A DNA stretch of 22,104 nt, from contig JADGJC010000501.1 in the NCBI GenBank assembly GCA_027596075.1, positions 1 to 22,104 of the forward strand, written 5' to 3'. Positions 15,749 through 21,997 of this stretch are shown here, piece after piece; positions within the stretch are counted from its first letter, which is position 1, and every line of letters begins with the position of its first letter. The notes under the pieces were generated by a model, which was not told where the DNA came from, searched no databases, and saw only the letters and a list, made by a program, of their open reading frames with translations. The position numbers and the translations under genes are program-made. This DNA is from Rhizophlyctis rosea (taxonomy: Eukaryota > Chytridiomycota > Chytridiomycetes > Rhizophlyctidales > Rhizophlyctidaceae).

Positions 15749-16656
15749 AAAATCTGGATGTGGAAAGTATGAGGGGGGCGATCGATACTTTCCTGAGTCA
15801 AGGGATGAAATGTTCATTTTTGCAAACGGATAACGGCCCAGAATTTCAAGCGGGGTTCGTCGATTACTGCAAGAGTAAAGGAATGAAGCATCAATTTTCC
15901 AAACCTAACAGCCCGTGGTCAAATTCGGTCGTCGAGAGTGGAAATTCTGCCATCTCTAAAGCAATAAACATGTGGATGCGATCTTCTGGCGAAACCAATT
16001 GGGTGGACATGCTCCCGACTTTCATCCGCAATATAAACTCGACTATGACTTACAGCACGAAGAAATCGGCAGCCGAAATAGAAGCGGATGAATCCACTCA
16101 TGCCGAGATTGCAGAGCGGGTACTCAATAGAGCATCTAAGAGTTTCAAAGATAAGAGCGGGAAGACATCCCAGATTGAAGTTGGTGACTGGGTTCGATTA
16201 CGCCTCTTTGATAAGTCTGGTATCGTGCACAAAACCAGAACGGGTTATTGGAGCGACGAGATTTTCATAGTTACATCCATATACCAACCGAGAAAGATCG
16301 CCAACATCAGTCAGTCGTTTAAGTTGAAGAACAAAGGCACAGATGAAGTCAAAAAAGGCTTATGGTCACTATGGCAAGTGTTAAAGATTCCAAAGGATAC
16401 CGAATTTTCACCCGCTCCACCGAGGAATCCGCCTGCAGTCAATGAGGACGATGTTTCAGATGATGATCATCTGGAGTGGGAGTTAGACTCGATTGTCGGC
16501 CACAAGGTCGTTAGAGCCACCAGGAAAGAGCCTGAGCAAATCATGTATAAGGTCAAATACAGCGGCTATCGAAAATTGTATTATATTCCAGAAAGCGATT
16601 TTTCGGGAGCACAACGAATGTTGAATGACTATAAACGAGAGAACGGGCTTATCTGA
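15547..16656 (+). CDS. rve (DDE) integrase core with chromodomain
   Basis: The retroviral-type integrase catalyses insertion of the element ends into host DNA. The core has the first Asp in HIQMDNLYV, the second in QTDNGPEF, and Glu in NSVVESGN, with 34 residues between the last two, close to the D-D35-E spacing. Next comes an SH3-like region (VGDWVRLRLFDKSG) and a C-terminal chromodomain (about 308-365: WELDSIVGHKVV, YKVKYSGYRKLYY, ending in a helix), which may tether integration to modified histones. Chromodomain integrases occur in some Polintons and in chromoviruses. The native frame begins near 15620; the ATG 15547 is an artefact. The N-terminal part is in another frame. TGA at 16654. 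Confidence 0.92.
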   Translation: MVIHGSTGGLSIEQTATDEEGSGQTVTSQKPGHIQMDNLYVQHPFNGYKYICHAVDTFTKKDYAKPLKNLDVESMRGAIDTFLSQGMKCSFLQTDNGPEFQAGFVDYCKSKGMKHQFSKPNSPWSNSVVESGNSAISKAINMWMRSSGETNWVDMLPTFIRNINSTMTYSTKKSAAEIEADESTHAEIAERVLNRASKSFKDKSGKTSQIEVGDWVRLRLFDKSGIVHKTRTGYWSDEIFIVTSIYQPRKIANISQSFKLKNKGTDEVKKGLWSLWQVLKIPKDTEFSPAPPRNPPAVNEDDVSDDDHLEWELDSIVGHKVVRATRKEPEQIMYKVKYSGYRKLYYIPESDFSGAQRMLNDYKRENGLI

Positions 16657-16839
16657 TTTCTTCATAGATTCGACCAAACTTTCCAATGCCGCCAATTGGG
16701 ACTTGAATGTATCTTCTTTAGTTTCCTCTTCGTCATCTTGTTCCGTTTCTATATTGCTCTCTCCGGCCTCTGACTTGTTCCATATATGAAGACTTCCCAA
16801 ATCTGGCAAACAGTGATCCATCAAACTGCAATGTAACAT
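16483..16839 (-). CDS. Coiled-coil protein, C-terminal fragment after duplication
   Basis: This frame carries the natural continuation of the coiled-coil gene at 16821-17132: an acidic linker (ETEQDDEEETKED) and a helix SQLAALESLVESMKK. A 35-bp tandem duplication upstream shifted the frame; removing one copy would place both parts in register. After SDKP the sequence is antisense to the integrase 3' end, so the true C-terminus is probably near 16620-16660 and the stop at 16483 not native. Function is unknown. Confidence 0.5.
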   Translation of the reverse strand: MLHCSLMDHCLPDLGSLHIWNKSEAGESNIETEQDDEEETKEDTFKSQLAALESLVESMKKSDKPVLSFIVIQHSLCSRKIAFWNIIQFSIAAVFDLIHDLLRLFPGGSNDLVADNRV

Positions 16840-17132
16840 AGTGATGCGAGAGAAATGTTCTTGGAATTTTCATTATTGATGCGAGAGAAATGTTCTTGGA
16901 ATTTTCTTACGAGTTCACATCGTCGAGTCTCGCAGTCAATTGCCATGTGTTTGATTTTACTTACATCCGTTTCCAATTCCGATACTTGTCCAAGGATGTC
17001 GCTCATCGTCTGTCTATCAGGCGAATGACTCTCCTGTTCAAGTGCCGAGATGCGGAGTGTCAACTGATCAGAAGTTCTCATGTTGTTGATACGAGATTCA
17101 AGAAATGCGACACGATCTTCTAAAGTAGTCAT
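16821..17132 (-). CDS. Coiled-coil protein, N-terminal part
   Basis: The 103-residue product (MTTLEDRVAFLESRI...) shows clean heptads from the start, with I/L/V spacing and polar residues between, typical of a trimeric or dimeric coiled coil. The last 17 residues come from the second copy of a 35-bp tandem duplication and the shifted frame after it. ATG is preceded directly by CAGATGTAAA. A structural or attachment-related role is possible; nothing specific is recognised. Confidence 0.65.
   Translation of the reverse strand: MTTLEDRVAFLESRINNMRTSDQLTLRISALEQESHSPDRQTMSDILGQVSELETDVSKIKHMAIDCETRRCELVRKFQEHFSRINNENSKNISLASLCYIAV
16842..16906. repeat. 35-bp tandem duplication
   Basis: The 30-base word beginning TGATGCGAGAGAAATG occurs at 16842-16871 and again at 16877-16906, an offset of 35 bases, with both copies identical. 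Since 35 is not a multiple of three, it shifts the coiled-coil reading frame. Identity of both copies indicates a recent event or an assembly artefact. Confidence 0.95.
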
Positions 17133-17200
17133 TTTACATCTGTCTTGGTATTATTTTGCAATATACGCGACTTTGAGAATGTTTTTCTAAACACATGATA

Positions 17201-17272
17201 GGTTGTATCGTCCAGTGGTAGGATCTTCACTTAGCGTGAAGGCCATATGGGTTCGATTCCCTATTGCAACCA
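17201..17272 (+). tRNA. tRNA-like gene, unusual anticodon arm
   Basis: The sequence folds as a cloverleaf. The acceptor GGTTGTA pairs with TGCAACC (one G-U); the D arm is GTCC-AGTGGTA-GGAT; the anticodon stem is CTTCA/TGAAG with loop CTTAGCG; the T arm contains GGGTTCGATTCCC. No CCA is encoded. With U33 in place the anticodon reads UAG (codon CUA, nominally Leu), yet the short variable loop is class I, unlike Leu tRNAs, and the body resembles Gln/Glu tRNAs. Position 26 is missing, C32-G38 can pair, and the T loop has eight bases if the stem is ATGGG/CCTAT. It may be a degenerate tRNA or a recombinase attachment site. Confidence 0.7.
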
Positions 17273-17485
17273 TTTACCAGTTATAGTAGTTTCAGTGTGA
17301 ACTGCACAAGGGCACTTGATACTTCTCAAACTTGTGTCATTACAGTTGCATCTGGATGCAATGTTTGCAATCCTATTGCGTTCTCTTTTGACTTCCTTTT
17401 TCTTCCTGAAGCAGATACTGCAACGGATGCGAGAACCTTTTGTTAAACCACCACAGCCGACACACTTCATTTTAGTAGATGTCAT
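17261..17485 (-). CDS. Small zinc-ribbon protein
   Basis: Start is taken at ATG 17485 (MTSTKMKC), with ATG 17470 (MKCVGCGG) as alternative. CVGCG and CSIC (about 22-25 residues in) form a four-Cys ribbon. A Lys/Arg-rich helix (KKKEVKRERNR) follows, then a second Cys cluster (CNC, CPC). It could bind DNA or RNA. Its TAG at 17261-17263 lies inside the 3' end of the tRNA-like gene on the other strand. Its leader contains ACATCTACTAAAATG, like other leaders here. Confidence 0.6.
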   Translation of the reverse strand: MTSTKMKCVGCGGLTKGSRIRCSICFRKKKEVKRERNRIANIASRCNCNDTSLRSIKCPCAVHTETTITGKWLQ

Positions 17486-17615
17486 AACAAAACATTTATT
17501 GGAACGAATTTTATTATACTTCAATATTTGTTACAAGGTACACGCTTTTGGCATTTAGAAGTTTCTAAATTGCATCTTCCAATGGTGGATCATTCTGCAT
17601 TCAAAGCCACCGCAT

Positions 17616-17897
17616 CTATTGACGCAACAGTGTGGCGTCGAAGAGGTCTTCAAAGATGTAAGTCTGATAGGCAATCTCAGCCGAATGGTCAAATGGCTTT
17701 GCAATATAATCGTCCCTTGTGCTGCCTTTAGAACCATCTAGTTCCCAGAGTTGGGCCATATAGGTGTTCTTAATACTTCTCAAAGTGTGAACGGTAGGCT
17801 TCTTGCCGAAATAATGCAGCAAATTGGGAACGATGAGTTTTTCTCGCATCTCATCGCTGTCTTTGTATCCAAACAAGTATTCGCAATTTTGGGACTT
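17616..17897 (-). CDS. Tyrosine recombinase, C-terminal catalytic fragment
   Basis: This part follows an in-frame TAA (17898-17900) that separates it from the N-terminal part; no ATG exists near its start. It holds the second half of the catalytic set: EYLFGY, the HxLR box (TVHTLRSIKNTY), and a C-terminal FDHSAEIAYQTYI with a His/Ser region followed by the candidate nucleophilic Tyr. Ends FDATLLRQ and TAG, in a TAGATGCGG context. Without read-through or repair the recombinase would lack its nucleophile and be dead. Confidence 0.8.
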   Translation of the reverse strand, partial: KSQNCEYLFGYKDSDEMREKLIVPNLLHYFGKKPTVHTLRSIKNTYMAQLWELDGSKGSTRDDYIAKPFDHSAEIAYQTYIFEDLFDATLLRQ

Positions 17898-18641
17898 TTA
17901 GAATTCAACGAGTTTGTCCAAAAGGATTCGTACATCTGGTCGGACAGGCACAACAACATTCTTTTTCCTATTTTTGTTGGTAACCTTCACAATGAACTGT
18001 CCATCCTGATAAATGCAATTGCCCTGACCATCGATTCTGGCAGTACACAAGTCTGCTCGGAGCATCTTGTCACTGAACATTTGTGCACGGATGAAACCCC
18101 AGAAGAGTGCACTTCCACTCTCTTTGCATTCATTGAATTTTTTCTCAATGGTGCTAAAGTGAACCCAATCCTCCTTTCTAACAGCCTCAGTTTCATCTTT
18201 AGCCTCGGGACTCTTTGCATCTTCGGCCTTCTTTTTAGAGTAGGCATCGCGCCATTCTTTCAATGGCTGCAATAACTGGCGGATGTAAGAAGCCGCAATA
18301 TCCTTTGGCAAATGTAAGAGGATGGCATTGTGGAGCATCTGGCTTTTGAGGTCGCTAGCCGGAGTGTAGAAGCATCTGAACAATTCTAACAGTTCTTCAT
18401 CTGTGGCGAGATCATAAACGCAAAGGACCTTCACCCAATTGTGTTTAGTACCCTTGGCATACTTTTGCCCGTTGGGCTTGCAAGCATTCTCTAATGCATT
18501 CGTCAAGGCCGGGATGTCGTAAGAGTGGGGGAACAGGAGTTTGATGGCTGTGTTCTCCTCAGAAACCCTGGTGGACTCCTTAGCGCCTCCTGTAGCCTTG
18601 GGGTGACGAGCGCGGATGGATGCGATGAAAGGTTGCGACAT
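17898..18641 (-). CDS. Tyrosine recombinase, N-terminal part
   Basis: The start is ATG 18641 (MSQPFIASIRARHP); 48 upstream codons in the same frame look non-native and contain the promoter. The N-terminal helical part would bind DNA; the region FIRAQMFSDKMLRADLCTARI contains the first catalytic Arg, and VTNKNRKKNVVVPV is the beta-hairpin Lys region. The frame stops at TAA 17898 before the HxLR box and Tyr, which follow in the same frame. PLVs commonly encode such YREC-type integrases, which join DNA at a specific att site. Confidence 0.82.
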   Translation of the reverse strand: MSQPFIASIRARHPKATGGAKESTRVSEENTAIKLLFPHSYDIPALTNALENACKPNGQKYAKGTKHNWVKVLCVYDLATDEELLELFRCFYTPASDLKSQMLHNAILLHLPKDIAASYIRQLLQPLKEWRDAYSKKKAEDAKSPEAKDETEAVRKEDWVHFSTIEKKFNECKESGSALFWGFIRAQMFSDKMLRADLCTARIDGQGNCIYQDGQFIVKVTNKNRKKNVVVPVRPDVRILLDKLVEF

Positions 18642-18892
18642 TGTTTTGATTGTTGATTGTGTGTTTACAGTATAGTGTGCGATATCTTTAAATACACTCA
18701 GTTTACACCTCGTACTTTTACAAGATGGTTTATATTGATAAGTATCTGACCCTTTAAATGATCGCAGATTGCTCACTTTCGACACGCGTCACGTGCATGT
18801 GGAGGTCACGTGACACGTGCACGCATGCGACCTTATAAAGGGAACGATACTCTAGGTGTAAGTACAAAGTTAAACCACAAAAAAGTCAAGGA
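18642..18892. promoter_or_regulatory. Intergenic region with CACGTG palindromes
   Basis: On the minus strand, the leader of the tyrosine recombinase has TATTTAAAG (about 18690) and a similar CATTTAAAGG farther up (about 18760). At 18790-18795, 18807-18812 and 18814-18819 are three CACGTG hexamers, the middle one inside the perfect 10-bp palindrome GTCACGTGAC (18805-18814). TATAAAG follows at 18834-18840. This may be a regulatory cluster or replication element. Confidence 0.45.
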
Positions 18893-19213
18893 TTAATCGG
18901 AATCATAGTTAAGAATGTTGGGTACATTTGTGGTGCGCCATTCTGTGTAACATTCATGACAATAGTCAGGACCTTTCCGATCCAAAGTCTCGGTGCAAGA
19001 CCCTGATCGGCATTGTTTGTCTTTGTGAGAATACACTTCCCTTGTGATCGGATCGTTTCCGTAATAGCAAGGTGGACAAGTGAACCTCCAGTGCCTTTCC
19101 CTTCTATCGTCACATCCAAACCGTTCATGACAAACAATACACCTCATGTTCAATTTGAAACAAAGGTCGCAGATGACACCTTCGCAGATTTCGTCACAAA
19201 TGATACAAGACAT
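18893..19213 (-). CDS. Cysteine-rich zinc-finger protein
   Basis: ATG 19213 (MSCIICDEICEG) is chosen as start because the upstream 21 residues look non-native. The 106-residue product has four or more CxxC-type knuckles (CIIC, CDLC, CIVC, CPPC, CHEC) with His residues, spaced as in double treble-clef or RING-like zinc folds. It ends NILNYDSD and TAA. It is 25 bases downstream of the small HTH gene and probably in one unit with it. Function unknown. Confidence 0.65.
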   Translation of the reverse strand: MSCIICDEICEGVICDLCFKLNMRCIVCHERFGCDDRRERHWRFTCPPCYYGNDPITREVYSHKDKQCRSGSCTETLDRKGPDYCHECYTEWRTTNVPNILNYDSD

Positions 19214-19238
19214 CCTGTAGTTTAACTTTGAATTGTCT

Positions 19239-19439
19239 TTAATTACTAGAAGATGGAGTATTTTCACCAGACGCACTAACGCACTTAGTGATTTTCACTT
19301 TGTAGTTTGACTTGCCCTTGTTATGTAATATCTTCACTATAGTTGCGTTTGAGATGTTTAATTTTTGACACAGTTCTCTGATTGAAGACGCACCAATTGA
19401 GTATGGCGGATTTTCACATTCAGCGATATACTTGATCAT
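19239..19439 (-). CDS. Small helix-turn-helix protein
   Basis: The 66-residue product has a compact HTH motif (about 19-44): SIRELCQKLNISNATIVKIL, with helix, a turn at LNIS and a recognition helix, followed by KGKSNYKVKITKC. It resembles HTH-only proteins that regulate transcription or bind DNA ends. It lies divergent to the primase-helicase gene; the intergenic region contains a long inverted repeat that would suit as its operator. The link is inferred. Confidence 0.6.
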   Translation of the reverse strand: MIKYIAECENPPYSIGASSIRELCQKLNISNATIVKILHNKGKSNYKVKITKCVSASGENTPSSSN

Positions 19440-19503
19440 GATGTTATTGTCTGTTCAACGTTTGTGTTCATACGTAGACTACCTTTATCATATTTTTAGT
19501 GCG

Positions 19504-19539
19504 TTTAGTCTTAAATTGTTTTTGCGATTTAAGATTAAA
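19504..19539. promoter_or_regulatory. Inverted repeat upstream of primase-helicase
   Basis: TTTAGTCTTAAAT (19504-19516) and ATTTAAGATTAAA (19527-19539) are complementary at 12 of 13 positions with a 10-base spacer. The repeat ends two bases before ATG 19542 and lies about 65 bases upstream of the divergent HTH gene. It could be an operator for that protein, or a hairpin in the mRNA leader. Confidence 0.65.
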
Positions 19540-19541
19540 TC

Positions 19542-20111
19542 ATGTCTGAAGTGATCATTACATCTCAAGAAGTCATCGATCGTGAAGCGTTGCGTCGATT
19601 GTGCGACTTGAAGAATGTAGTGATTCCAAAAGACGAGGATGAAGATGACTGCCACGATGATGATGAGAAAGTTCCGTTGAAGGCCAAACTTTGGTCGCTA
19701 TACAACAACACCCCCATAGATGGTGTAAGGACAACTACTTATTCTCATCGGAAGGCAAACTTTGGTAGGGTGTATCAAGATGGTATTGGCTTGCAGAACT
19801 GTCCATCCCAGGTGCGCGCGTACATAGTTCCTCCAGGATACTACAAAGATATTGATGTGGTCAATGCCATCTTCACAGTCTTCGAAAACATGGCAGAGGC
19901 TATAGACAACCCGTGTCCTAATATCCTCGAATACAATCGCAATAGGAAAGCCATTCTGGAAAAGTACAACCTTACCAAGCCGCAGGTCATCAAGATGATG
20001 TTATATGAGAATCGCAAGGTTGAGATTGAATTCTTCAAAGAGATCCATACTTGGCTTTACAAAACGCTCGCTCCCACATTGAAGAAGCAACCAGAATGGA
20101 TTCACATCTAG
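19542..20111 (+). CDS. TVpol-SF3 primase-helicase, N-terminal fragment
   Basis: The 189-residue part begins at ATG 19542 with an acidic linker and then a region typical of the transposon-virus polymerase (TVpol) domain: GLQNCPSQVRAY, the metal-site segment YKDIDVVNA (motif A-like), CPNILEYNRNRKAIL and the helix with Lys of motif B. The usual NAHP after the Asp is NAIF here, a possible weakening. The frame stops at TAG 20109-20111 and continues in frame after it. TVpol would prime or synthesise viral DNA. Confidence 0.75.
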   Translation: MSEVIITSQEVIDREALRRLCDLKNVVIPKDEDEDDCHDDDEKVPLKAKLWSLYNNTPIDGVRTTTYSHRKANFGRVYQDGIGLQNCPSQVRAYIVPPGYYKDIDVVNAIFTVFENMAEAIDNPCPNILEYNRNRKAILEKYNLTKPQVIKMMLYENRKVEIEFFKEIHTWLYKTLAPTLKKQPEWIHI

Positions 20112-20888
20112 AATTATGTTGAGGAATCAAAGGAGGAGAACGTTATCCGGAATCCCAACGGTTCTTTCCTTTCCAGATGTTATCAGCAGGTGGAGTTGGC
20201 AATCTTGCAGAGTAAGCGAAAGTTTTTCCAAACTCACCGCATCGATTCGGATGTTCTTTTACACGATGGCCAATGGGCGCATGGTGAAATCGATGAACAC
20301 CTATTAAGAGAATGCGAAGAGTTCATTGAAGATGACCTCGGCCTTGTTGTACATCTTGCTGAGAAGCCGATCACCGTCAGCAAGGAATTCTTAGAGGCAA
20401 ACGATTTGATGGAGATAGATGTTCTTCGTCGCAATGCATACAAAGCGTGTAGCCCTTATGACTTTGCAAGATTAATTCTACATCTCATGGGCGACAGATA
20501 CTTGTGCTTTGAAAGGAAGCATTGGTTCAAATTCAGAGGTAATCAATGGCTTCCTTTGGCTGGTGCACCTTCAGAAGAGTTTGTAAAGATCCTGTTAGAC
20601 TATATGCAATCGGAATTCCGAAACATCGACAAGATGTTGAAAAGCGAATTGAAAGATCTCCAGGAACAGTTCGCAAAAGCAAGCACGGAAGCCGAAAAGG
20701 AAGAGGTAAAAAAAGAGATGAAGAACAAGGAAGAGGATATAGCACAGAATGTTAAGGATCATGGTTACATTGTTGGAAATGTGAAAACACCTCGTTTCCG
20801 AGAGTCAATCTTCAAAGATGTAGTCGAGCGACTGAAAGAGGCTCCCGAGATGTACAATTTGATGCTACTGACCGCTGGTATTTACTAG
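20112..20888 (+). CDS. TVpol-SF3 primase-helicase, middle fragment
   Basis: The frame is open from the codon after TAG 20109 to TAG at 20886; the GTG at 20190 is unlikely to be a start. It holds SDVLLHDGQWAHGEI, where HDG matches the motif C-like Asp of TVpol, then YLCFERKHWFKFRGNQW, a region common just before D5-type helicases, and a highly charged coiled-coil linker (about 20630-20740). The last codons, from about 20858, are in the wrong frame; coding passes to the next frame. Confidence 0.75.
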   Translation, partial: NYVEESKEENVIRNPNGSFLSRCYQQVELAILQSKRKFFQTHRIDSDVLLHDGQWAHGEIDEHLLRECEEFIEDDLGLVVHLAEKPITVSKEFLEANDLMEIDVLRRNAYKACSPYDFARLILHLMGDRYLCFERKHWFKFRGNQWLPLAGAPSEEFVKILLDYMQSEFRNIDKMLKSELKDLQEQFAKASTEAEKEEVKKEMKNKEEDIAQNVKDHGYIVGNVKTPRFRESIFKDVVERLKEAPEMYNLMLLTAGIY

Positions 20889-21997
20889 CGTTCAAGGATG
20901 GTGTATATGATTTACGTACAGGAGAAATGAGGAAAACTCTGCCAACCGATTATGTTTTGAAAACCACCAAGTACAAGTTCCCCGTACATAATGAAGAGAA
21001 ATCGCGGAAGGTTAAAGCCATCATAGAATCCATTCACCCAAATGCAGAAGAACGAGAATTTGCTTTACTTGAGATGGCAAGCGGATTAGAAGGTAGAAAC
21101 ACGCATGAGAAATTCTTCACATGGTCTGGGTCTGGCAGAAATGGAAAAGGTATTGAAAAGGACCTATGTGTTGCTGCTTTTGGCGACTATTGTACGACGC
21201 CTATGGCTACCCTTCTGACGGAGAAACGAGGATCATCCAGTGCACCGAGTCCTGACTTAATGGATCTTGTTGGTGCTCGTTTGGTATTTGTTTCAGAACC
21301 TGAGAACGGTCAAACCATCAAAACAGCAACCCTGCGTTTCTTGACCGGCAATGACAGAACCCGCGTGCGTCAGATGTACGGGATGCAACAAACCTTAGAA
21401 CCGATCGCCACATTTATACTACTTTGCAATGACTTGCCGCTGATGGATGCACCCAACACAGATGCTGTCTGGGATAGAATTGTTCTCTTACTGTTCCGCA
21501 TCAAATTTGTTGATCATCCCAAACATGACTTTGAGAAACAGATTGATCGCAGTCTAAAGACTATCTTGAAAGACTTAGGCCCGCAATTCATGTTAGAACT
21601 TATCTCCATCTACAGGAAATACTTTGACGGAAATGTTCTGAGACTGAAAGTCCCGAAGAGTGTGCAGGAGATGAGTTCATCCTACGAAGATTTAAACAAC
21701 CCCTTGAAGAAGTTTGCCCGAATACAGTTGACCATAGAATCCAATGCAGTCCCGCTACCAACAACCAAACTGTTCAACCTTTTCACAGGTCTCTGGGCAA
21801 CAGATGAGAATATCACGATCCAAATATCCCAGAAAGCCTTTGTGGATGGAATCAAGAAGGAGATGCCAACTGCTAAGAAAGAAAGGAAATGGGTTGATGG
21901 AAGTAACTTAATGTGTTACACAAACATCATAGTCCGAGGGTACAAATTACAAGACGACAAGTGGCTGCCAATTGAAGATGAAACTGCGTCCACGTGA
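20861..21997 (+). CDS. TVpol-SF3 primase-helicase, D5-like helicase fragment
   Basis: The third part starts in the middle of a D5_N-like segment (LLAFKDGVYDLRTGEM) and holds the superfamily 3 helicase core. Walker A is GSGRNGKG, with Gly in place of the usual Ser/Thr, a variant I recall in some P4-type primases. Walker B-like LVFVSEPENG and sensor 1 FILLCNDLPLMD follow, then the arginine-bearing WDRIVLLLFRIKF. It unwinds the template during replication. The C-terminal codons (IEDETAST and TGA at 21995) lie inside the right TIR. An isolated ATG at 20927 is the first possible start but not likely used. Confidence 0.88.
   Translation, partial: DATDRWYLLAFKDGVYDLRTGEMRKTLPTDYVLKTTKYKFPVHNEEKSRKVKAIIESIHPNAEEREFALLEMASGLEGRNTHEKFFTWSGSGRNGKGIEKDLCVAAFGDYCTTPMATLLTEKRGSSSAPSPDLMDLVGARLVFVSEPENGQTIKTATLRFLTGNDRTRVRQMYGMQQTLEPIATFILLCNDLPLMDAPNTDAVWDRIVLLLFRIKFVDHPKHDFEKQIDRSLKTILKDLGPQFMLELISIYRKYFDGNVLRLKVPKSVQEMSSSYEDLNNPLKKFARIQLTIESNAVPLPTTKLFNLFTGLWATDENITIQISQKAFVDGIKKEMPTAKKERKWVDGSNLMCYTNIIVRGYKLQDDKWLPIEDETAST

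Noticed and set aside
17751..18275. 174-codon plus-strand open frame over the tyrosine recombinase
   Set aside because: Antisense to the recombinase, whose catalytic motifs are recognisable on the minus strand.
8932..20111. A reassigned genetic code with TAA/TAG as sense codons
   Set aside because: Many genes end at TAA or TAG at natural positions next to promoters or convergent genes, and separate frameshifts exist. Kept as a low-interest check only.
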